A DNA stretch of 11,925 nucleotides. Source: Nitrospinota bacterium (GTDB lineage Bacteria > Nitrospinota_A > UBA7883 > JADGGD01). The notes under the pieces were generated by a model. That model had not been told where the DNA came from. It did no database searches and saw only the letters and a list, made by a program, of their open reading frames with translations. The stretch lies in contig JADGCD010000044.1 of NCBI GenBank assembly GCA_015229165.1, positions 1-11,925 of the forward strand, read 5' to 3'. This document shows positions 6,820-11,925 of the stretch, piece by piece (position 1 is the first letter of the stretch; each line of letters begins with the position of its first letter). The position numbers and the translations under genes were made by a program.

Positions 6820-7674
6820 ATGTTCAAGAAGGCGATGGTCATGGCGGCGCTGGCGGGAGCCCTTTGGGCTCCGGTCCCGTCCCTGGCCTGGGTCGCGCCC
6901 GAGTCGGAGATCGATCCGGCGATGCTGAAGGTGGACGAACAGGAATACCTGGGCGTCGCCGTCAGCGCCGACACCGTTCTCGTGGACGACCAGGGGAAAC
7001 GCTTCACGTTCCGGGACATCCGGGACAAGGCGACCATCCTGGTCCTCTCCTACTACTCGTGCGACGGCTTTTGCCCCTCGTTCAACGCCGCCCTGCTGGG
7101 AGTACTCAAAAAGGTCTCCGAGATGGAGCAGGTCAGCCCGGGAAAGGATTTCCGGATTCTGACCGTCTCGTTCGACGCGAACGACGGCGCCGCCGAGGCG
7201 GCCACCTTCAAAAAAGGACTGGGACTGACCGACGAACTGGCCGAAAACTGGACCGTGGCGACCTTCGCCGATCCCGAAAAAGATCTGGCGCCGTTCACCA
7301 AGTCCCTCGGCTATCCGTTCTTTTGGTCCCGGCCCGACCGGATGTTCTTCCATCCGAACGTCTACTACTTCGTGTCTCCGGACGAAGGGCGGGTCACCCG
7401 CATCATGCACGGCGCCAATGTCGACGCCAAGGACATGGAGCTTGCGATTCTTGACGCGAAGTTCAAGAAGATCAAGCCCTCCGAGATTCTTCATATGGCC
7501 GTCTCCCTTTGTTATAGCTACAACTATAAAGAGGGGAAATACGGCCTGAATTATCCGGCGTTCTTCGCGTTCGGCTCCCTGTTCCTGGGAATAACTGCCT
7601 TCGCCTTCGCGGCGCGGCAGACAAAGAAAATGCAGAAACACAAGCAAGAGGTAAGGAGAGAGACGAATGACTAA
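6820..7674 (+). CDS. SCO1/SenC-type copper chaperone (paralog 2, with C-terminal membrane helix)
   Basis: A 284-residue SCO-family protein encoded inside the cox operon, so most likely the copper or thiol factor for the CuA site of the adjacent CoxB. ATG at 6820 starts a clear signal peptide (KKAMVMAALAGALW..., probable cleavage after SLA at residue 23); the longer open frame to 6655 overlaps coxC and is rejected. The copper motif is SCDGFCPSFN with Cys81, Cys85 and Pro86, and His178 (MFFHPN) fits the third ligand. After the thioredoxin-like domain comes LCYSYNYKEGKYGLNY (230-245), then a hydrophobic helix (about 246-266) and a basic tail, so the domain is tethered from its C-terminus. I recall a similar CY-x-Y...GKY tail from SCO proteins of deltaproteobacterial oxidase operons. 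Cys231 is an extra cysteine. Its end overlaps the coxB start by 8 bp. Confidence 0.94.
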   Translation: MFKKAMVMAALAGALWAPVPSLAWVAPESEIDPAMLKVDEQEYLGVAVSADTVLVDDQGKRFTFRDIRDKATILVLSYYSCDGFCPSFNAALLGVLKKVSEMEQVSPGKDFRILTVSFDANDGAAEAATFKKGLGLTDELAENWTVATFADPEKDLAPFTKSLGYPFFWSRPDRMFFHPNVYYFVSPDEGRVTRIMHGANVDAKDMELAILDAKFKKIKPSEILHMAVSLCYSYNYKEGKYGLNYPAFFAFGSLFLGITAFAFAARQTKKMQKHKQEVRRETND

Positions 7675-8593
7675 ATGGTACGCGTTTGCCGGGGCCGTCC
7701 TCGGCGTCGTATCGTGGGCTACGGTCGCCATCGCAAGCGACCAGGCCGCCGCCGATGCGGCCGCCGCCGCCCCCGCCGCGACTCAAGAAGAAGCGGTGGC
7801 CGCTGACGCCGCCGCGCCTGCCGCCGACGCCGCTGTGGCGGAAGAAGGCGCCGTCCCGGCCGCCGACGCCGCCGTGGCGGAAGAAGGCGCCGCCCCCATG
7901 GAAGAGGCCGCTGTCGAGCCGGCCGCTCCCGCCGTCGAGGAGCACGCCGCTCCCGCCGCCACGGTGAACAACCCCGCCGAGGGGTGGAACACCCTCTGGC
8001 ATCACGTTCTGATCGACCTGTACGTTATCGGAGGCATCTTCGCCCTGATCACCATCGCCTTCATGGTGACCTACACCCGCAAGCGGGACGATCAGGAAGG
8101 GGACCTTCCCCCGATGAACCTGGTCCTGTCGCTGACCTGGGCCCTGATCCCCGCCTTCATCTTCATGGCCGACGACTTCTACCTTGCGGCCAACGGCTGG
8201 AAGCTCTGGATCGACCAGCGCAACGTCCCCGAAGGGGCGCTCGAGATCAAGGGCCTTGCCTACATGTACGAGTGGGAGTTCGAGTTCGAGAACGGCGCGG
8301 TCCTTTCGGGGAACGAGTCGCGCGAGAACCCGATCCTCCTGCCGGTGGGCGCCCCGATCGTCATCCGCTCCCATTCTGACGACGTGGTCCACTCCCTGAT
8401 GTTCCCCGACTTCCGGATCAAGGAAGACGTGATGCCTGGGCGGACCACCTTCATCTGGTTCATGGACTCCGCGCCCGGAGACCATCTGTTTACCTGCACC
8501 GAGTACTGTGGCGTGGGCCACTCGAACATGTGGGGCCGGGTCAAGACCGTTCCCGCGACCGAGTTCGAAGCCTGGATCGCCGAAAAAGCGTAA
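7667..8593 (+). CDS. coxB: Cytochrome c oxidase subunit II (CuA)
   Basis: Subunit II accepts electrons from cytochrome c through the binuclear CuA centre and passes them to heme a in CoxA. In 308 residues: a signal peptide (about 1-24), an Ala/Glu/Pro-rich segment (25-98) with a 13-residue tandem repeat, two membrane helices (about 113-137 and 151-174), and the periplasmic cupredoxin domain. All CuA ligands are present: His242, Cys277, Glu279, Cys281, His285 and Met288 in HSLMFPDF and CTEYCGVGHSNM. So this is a true cytochrome c oxidase and not a quinol oxidase; there is no fused cytochrome c domain. In the aromatic stretch before the domain, AYMYEWEFEF, Tyr201 aligns with the first Trp of the usual QWYW (bovine Trp104). 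AAGGAG (7653-7658) lies 8 bp upstream of the ATG, which overlaps the sco gene by 8 bp. Confidence 0.97.
   Translation: MTKWYAFAGAVLGVVSWATVAIASDQAAADAAAAAPAATQEEAVAADAAAPAADAAVAEEGAVPAADAAVAEEGAAPMEEAAVEPAAPAVEEHAAPAATVNNPAEGWNTLWHHVLIDLYVIGGIFALITIAFMVTYTRKRDDQEGDLPPMNLVLSLTWALIPAFIFMADDFYLAANGWKLWIDQRNVPEGALEIKGLAYMYEWEFEFENGAVLSGNESRENPILLPVGAPIVIRSHSDDVVHSLMFPDFRIKEDVMPGRTTFIWFMDSAPGDHLFTCTEYCGVGHSNMWGRVKTVPATEFEAWIAEKA
7820..7897 (+). repeat. Tandem 39-bp repeat inside coxB
   Basis: Two adjacent 39-bp units (7820-7858 and 7859-7897) encode AADAAVAEEGAVP and AADAAVAEEGAAP. They differ at only a few bases, which suggests recent duplication. They lie in the low-complexity linker after the signal peptide. 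Confidence 0.85.
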
Positions 8594-8601
8594 CGAATGC
8601 G

Positions 8602-8625
8602 CCGGGCGGGTTTGGCCCGCTCCGG
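8602..8625 (+). other. Hairpin in the coxB-coxA gap
   Basis: CCGG + GCGGG (8602-8610) pairs with CCCGC + CCGG (8616-8625) around TTTGG, with one bulged T at 8621. No T tract follows, so it is not a terminator; it could stabilise or mark processing of the mRNA. The 79-bp gap also holds AAGGAGAGG (8647-8655), which is 17 bases from the coxA ATG, and the better placed GGAAGGA (8660-8666). Confidence 0.5.
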
Positions 8626-8672
8626 TCGCCGAAGGATAACGACCTTAAGGAGAGGTTAGGGAAGGAACACCT

Positions 8673-10256
8673 ATGAAAGAGTGGATTTTTACTACCGATC
8701 ACAAGCGGATCGGGATCATGTATCTCGTCGGTTCGATGGCGGCCTTCGTCGTCGCCGGGATCATGGCCCTGCTCATCCGCCTCGAGTTGTCGAGCCTCGG
8801 GCCGACGCTGACCGACAACGCCACCAACTACAACGTGTGGCTCTACTTCCATGGCGCCGCCATGATCCTGGCGTTCCTGATCCCGTCGCTGACGGGCTTC
8901 TTCGCCAACTACCTGATCCCGCTGATGATCGGCGCGCCCGACGTCGCCTTCCCGCGGATCAACGCCTTCTCGATCTGGCTGTTCTATGTGGCCATCGTGC
9001 TGGCGCTGTCGGCCTTCATGGTTCCCGATCCGCCCGACGTCATGTGGACCGGCTACCCCCCCTACTCGGTGCAGACCACCGGTAACACCTCCATGTACGT
9101 CTTCACCGTCCACCTGCTCGGCTTCTCGTCGATCCTGGGCGCGGTGAACTTCCTTTGCACCGTCATCTACATGCGGGCCCCCGGCATGGGCTGGAACCAG
9201 ATGAACTTCTTCGTCTGGGCCACCCTGGCCGCGTTCGTGATCCAGCTGATCTTCATCCCGGTGCTTGCCGCCGCGGTGACCCTGCTGCTGTTCGACAAGT
9301 ACTTCGGGACCGCCTTCTTCAATCCGGACGCCGGCGGCGACGTCCTGCTGTACCAGAACCTTTTCTGGTTCTACTCGCACCCCGCGGTGTACGTCATCCT
9401 GATCCCGGCTGTCGGCGTGGTCGCCGAGGTCATGGCGGGCATGGCGCGCAACCCGATCTTCAACTACAAGGTCGCGGTGTACGGCGGCGCCTGGGCCATC
9501 GTCGTCCTCGGCTCCGACGTGTGGGTGCACCACCTCTACACCTCGGGCATGGTCGACTGGCTCCGGATCGGCATGATGGTGACCACCCTCATCATCTCCA
9601 TTCCCGTCGGTCTGCTCATGATCTCGCTGGTCGGCACCCTCTACCGGGGCTCCATCCAGTACAACACCGCGATGCTCTATGCCATCTCGGTCCTGTTCCT
9701 GTTCCTGATCGGCGGCCTGACCGGCATCCCGCTGGCCATGACCTCCATCACCCTGCACCTGGCGGAGACCTACTTCGTCATGGCGCACTTCCACTACGTC
9801 ATGGCGGTTTCGGCCACCTTCGCGGTCTTCTCTGGTGTTTACTACTGGTTCCCGAAGATGACCGGCCGGATGGCCAACGAGACCATCGGCAAACTCGGGT
9901 TCGTCCTGAACTTTGTCGGTATCAACCTCACCTTCTGGCCGCTCTTCTCGATCGGCGTTGACGGAATGCCCCGCCGGTATTTCGACTACGCCATGTTCCC
10001 CGAGTTCGAGCCGACCCAGAAAATGGCCACCATGGGCGCCATCATCATCGCTCTGTCGATGGTCGTGGTGATCTTCAACTGGGTCTACAGCGCCATCGCC
10101 GGCGTCAAGGCTCCGCTGAACCCGTGGGGTTCCAAGTCGATGGAGTGGACCCACACCCAGTCGCCCCCGGGCGCCGGGAACTTCCCCACCCCCCCGACCG
10201 TTTCGGCCGACTGGTCGCCGTACAACTACGGCAAGCACACCGCCCAGACCATCTAA
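8673..10256 (+). CDS. coxA: Cytochrome c oxidase subunit I, A2-like, without K-channel residues
   Basis: Catalytic subunit carrying low-spin heme a and the heme a3-CuB centre that reduces O2; 527 residues, about 12 membrane helices. Ligands seen: His60 and His374 (low-spin heme), His372 (high-spin heme), His236, His286 and His287 (CuB), and Tyr240 as the His-Tyr cross-link. YSHPAVY (234-240) has Tyr-Ser in place of the usual Glu, the mark of the A2 type. D-channel entry residues Asp90, Asn79 and Asn97 are kept, as is GMPRRYFDY (431-439). Odd: the K-channel positions S299, T359 and K362 (Rhodobacter numbering) align with Ala251, Val312 and Leu315; the Mg-site His-Asp pair aligns with Ala364-Glu365; and Asp282 lies one helical turn before His286. 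With Tyr240 present an O2 reductase is most likely, but NO reduction or altered proton uptake is conceivable. GGAAGGA precedes the ATG. Confidence 0.96.
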   Translation: MKEWIFTTDHKRIGIMYLVGSMAAFVVAGIMALLIRLELSSLGPTLTDNATNYNVWLYFHGAAMILAFLIPSLTGFFANYLIPLMIGAPDVAFPRINAFSIWLFYVAIVLALSAFMVPDPPDVMWTGYPPYSVQTTGNTSMYVFTVHLLGFSSILGAVNFLCTVIYMRAPGMGWNQMNFFVWATLAAFVIQLIFIPVLAAAVTLLLFDKYFGTAFFNPDAGGDVLLYQNLFWFYSHPAVYVILIPAVGVVAEVMAGMARNPIFNYKVAVYGGAWAIVVLGSDVWVHHLYTSGMVDWLRIGMMVTTLIISIPVGLLMISLVGTLYRGSIQYNTAMLYAISVLFLFLIGGLTGIPLAMTSITLHLAETYFVMAHFHYVMAVSATFAVFSGVYYWFPKMTGRMANETIGKLGFVLNFVGINLTFWPLFSIGVDGMPRRYFDYAMFPEFEPTQKMATMGAIIIALSMVVVIFNWVYSAIAGVKAPLNPWGSKSMEWTHTQSPPGAGNFPTPPTVSADWSPYNYGKHTAQTI

Positions 10257-10294
10257 ACGGTCTGACGGAGCGCAACCGGCTTGGGTAGTTTTTG

Positions 10295-10338
10295 GGGGCC
10301 CGGCAGGACAAATCGTCCTGTCGGGCCCCTTTCTTTCT
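10295..10338 (+). terminator. Intrinsic terminator after coxA
   Basis: A 15-bp stem with one G-T pair (arms 10295-10309 and 10315-10329), loop AAATC, then TTTCTTTCT. It should end the cox operon and separate it from ctaA-ctaB, at least in part. Confidence 0.92.
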
Positions 10339-10340
10339 GA

Positions 10341-10346
10341 TACAAT
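10341..10346 (+). promoter_or_regulatory. Candidate -10 element for ctaA-ctaB
   Basis: TACAAT lies directly after the coxA terminator and 54 bp before the ctaA ATG. The best -35 at 17-bp spacing (CTGTCG, 10318-10323) matches only 3 of 6 and is inside the terminator stem, so this is weak. The context after the hexamer (GCCCGC) resembles that of the ridA promoter (ACCCCC). Confidence 0.3.
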
Positions 10347-10400
10347 GCCCGCTAAATCTTTCATGCCCTTGTCGAAGTCCTGAAGGGAGTCGTACACCAC

Positions 10401-11303
10401 ATGCTCGTCAAATCGCTTATCGGCGGTTCCATCGTCGCCACCTATCTGCTCATGGTGATGGGGAACCTCGTCACCACCACCGGCTCCGGCTTGGCCTGCC
10501 CGGATTGGCCTCTGTGCTATGGAACCTTCGTCCCCCCCTTCGAAACCCAAATCTGGTTCGAATGGGGCCATCGCCTGCTGGGGGCTCTGGCCGGATTCGC
10601 CATCCTCGGCGCCACCATCGCCGTCTGGATGTACCGGAGCGGCGCCCAACGGTATCTCGTGGCCGGCGCCCTCGGCCTGCTGGGGGTCGGGGTGCTCTTC
10701 GGCGGCGTCATCGTCCGGATGGAAGCCCCCCTGCTGGAAGGGGCGCTTCACCTTTTCATCGTCTCGTTCCACATCGTTCTCTCCACCATCATCTTCAGCC
10801 TGATGATCATGGCGTGGCGCAAGGACAACGGACTCTCCCCCGATCCCCGCGCCAAATTTTACGTCGGCCTCTTCCTGCTGACCTTCGGGCAGGTGATACT
10901 GGGGATCATCGTCCGGTACGGACACGCCTCCATGGCCTGCCCCGACTTCCCCACCTGTCAGGGGTCGTTTTTCCCCTCGCTGACCACCTTTGAAGTCACC
11001 GTTCATTTCGTCCACCGGATGGTCGCCTACACCATCTTCCTCGTCGCCTCCGGCTATCTGTTCGTCACGTTCAAATCGGGTATCGACCGGATCGGCGGGT
11101 TTGTCACCTTCACGCTCATCCTTTTCCAGGCCAGTTGGGGGATCGGCATCGTCCAGTCGGGGATGTTCCTGCCGTTGATCGTCCTGCACGGCGCCACCGG
11201 CTTTGCGCTTCTCGGCTGGCTCGCCTACCGGTCCGCGCCGGGTCTTCTTCTCTCCGGCCCCGCCGCCCCCGCCGCCGTGGGCGGATCGAAAGCCTACGCC
11301 TGA
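10401..11303 (+). CDS. ctaA: Heme A synthase (COX15/CtaA)
   Basis: Oxidises the C8 methyl of heme O to a formyl group, giving heme A for the oxidase; an integral membrane protein of two homologous four-helix halves. The 300-residue length fits bacterial CtaA. Both halves show the expected signatures: first half TTTGSGLACPDWPLCYG with Cys33 and Cys39 (CX5C), EWGHR with Glu54 and His57, and His124; second half GHASMACPDFPTCQG with Cys180 and Cys186, VHFVHRMVAY with His205, and LHGATGF with His263. So all four heme-ligand histidines and both cysteine pairs are kept, as in Bacillus CtaA. GGGAG lies about 11 bp before the ATG. The stop overlaps the ctaB start by one base (TGATG), consistent with coupled synthesis of two consecutive pathway enzymes. 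Confidence 0.97.
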   Translation: MLVKSLIGGSIVATYLLMVMGNLVTTTGSGLACPDWPLCYGTFVPPFETQIWFEWGHRLLGALAGFAILGATIAVWMYRSGAQRYLVAGALGLLGVGVLFGGVIVRMEAPLLEGALHLFIVSFHIVLSTIIFSLMIMAWRKDNGLSPDPRAKFYVGLFLLTFGQVILGIIVRYGHASMACPDFPTCQGSFFPSLTTFEVTVHFVHRMVAYTIFLVASGYLFVTFKSGIDRIGGFVTFTLILFQASWGIGIVQSGMFLPLIVLHGATGFALLGWLAYRSAPGLLLSGPAAPAAVGGSKAYA

Positions 11304-11925
11304 TGTTCGCCAGCGATTCCGAAGGGGAAGGCTCGGTCGTCGTCGGCCGCATTTCCTTTGTGAAGAGCTGCGTGATCGACTATTTCCTGCTGGTCAAGCC
11401 GTGGATCATCGGGCTGGTGCTGGTCTCCACGCTGGCGGGAATCTTCATCGCCGAAGGGGGCATGCCCCCCTTCGGCCTCGTGGCCGGGACGCTGGTCGGC
11501 ATCGGTCTGGCCACCGCGGCCGCCGCTTCGCTGAACAACTACATCGACCACGACATCGACGCCCGGATGGCCCGCACCAGCAAGCGCCCCACCGCCTCGG
11601 GCGCCATCGCCCCGGTGAAAGCCCTTGCCTGCGGCGCCGGGCTGACGGTGGCCTCGCTGGTGATCATGACCTACACCACCACCGAACTGGCGGCGTGGCT
11701 GACCGGCGTTTCCATCTTCTTCTACGTCATCCCCTACACCCTGCTGATGAAGCGGCGAACCCCGCTGGCCACCTTCGTCGGCGGTATCGGCGGCGCCCTC
11801 CCGCCGGTCATTGGCTATGCGGCCGCCGTCCCGGCGCTGGACGAAAAAGCTTTTGCCCTCTTCCTCGTCATCTATGCGTGGCAGCATCCCCACTTCTGGG
11901 CGCTGGCGCTCAAGTACCGGCGGCT
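11303..11925 (+). CDS. ctaB: Protoheme IX farnesyltransferase (heme O synthase), 3' end cut by window
   Basis: Transfers a farnesyl group to protoheme IX to make heme O, the substrate of CtaA; a membrane prenyltransferase of the UbiA superfamily. The frame is open from ATG at 11303 to the window end (207 codons), roughly the first two thirds of a typical protein of about 300 residues. Motifs: NYIDHDIDARMARTSKRP (from residue 79) with Asn78, Asp82 and Asp86 in the metal-diphosphate-binding NxxxDxxxD pattern, PYTLLMKRRTPLATFVGG, GALPPVIGY, and YAWQHPHFWALALKYRR at the cut. The first 20 or so residues are polar and precede the conserved DYFLLVKPW region. The start overlaps the ctaA stop by one base. 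The frame has no stop before the window ends, and no frameshift is seen. Confidence 0.96.
   Translation, partial: MFASDSEGEGSVVVGRISFVKSCVIDYFLLVKPWIIGLVLVSTLAGIFIAEGGMPPFGLVAGTLVGIGLATAAAASLNNYIDHDIDARMARTSKRPTASGAIAPVKALACGAGLTVASLVIMTYTTTELAAWLTGVSIFFYVIPYTLLMKRRTPLATFVGGIGGALPPVIGYAAAVPALDEKAFALFLVIYAWQHPHFWALALKYRR

Noticed and set aside
8541..11189. 882-residue open frame on the minus strand opposite coxA and ctaA
   Set aside because: It is rich in Asp, Gly, His, Glu and Gln with no domain or hydrophobic pattern. It is the antisense shadow expected from GC-rich codon use opposite clear, well-conserved genes.

Overview
This is a GC-rich bacterial window. It starts inside a 23S rRNA gene and ends inside a heme O synthase gene, and every credible gene lies on the + strand. 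The complete protein genes use ATG starts, many of them with overlapping or abutting stop/start codons. The lipobox lipoprotein, A-family cytochrome c oxidase, YicC and RidA suggest a respiring Gram-negative bacterium. The gene order coxC-sco-coxB-coxA followed by ctaA-ctaB reminds me of the Desulfuromonadales (Geobacter-like bacteria), but I could not test taxonomy and hold this loosely.

Region 1 (1-1208) is the end of an rRNA operon: the last third of the 23S rRNA including the peptidyl-transferase and sarcin-ricin regions, a 120-nt 5S rRNA, and a strong intrinsic terminator. No tRNA lies between 23S and 5S. Region 2 (about 1243-2430) holds two unrecognised genes joined by a TAATG overlap, a small membrane protein and a glycine-rich lipoprotein, closed by a perfect 13-bp hairpin. 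Region 3 (about 2450-5593) looks like one operon: ridA, yicC, gmk, a SCO-type copper chaperone, and a four-helix DUF420-like membrane protein. It mixes housekeeping with oxidase assembly. Region 4 (5594-6017) is 424 bases without a convincing gene. It contains two promoter-like signals, a 10-bp direct repeat and several hairpins, and looks like a long regulated leader of the oxidase genes.

Region 5 (6018-10338) is the oxidase operon: coxC (subunit III), a second SCO protein, coxB (subunit II with a complete CuA site), and coxA (subunit I), closed by a 15-bp terminator. Region 6 (10401-11925) is ctaA (heme A synthase) followed by ctaB (heme O synthase, cut by the window end). Together these supply heme A (CtaB then CtaA), copper delivery (two SCO proteins) and the three core oxidase subunits. 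No Cox11/CtaG-type CuB chaperone is seen here.

I see no mobile element, CRISPR array or defence system. The most unusual thing is CoxA. It has all heme and copper ligands, the cross-linking tyrosine and the A2-type YSHPxVY motif. However, the three polar residues that define the K proton channel (S299, T359, K362 in Rhodobacter numbering) align with Ala, Val and Leu, and the non-redox Mg site is altered. The structured leader upstream of coxC is the second point of interest.
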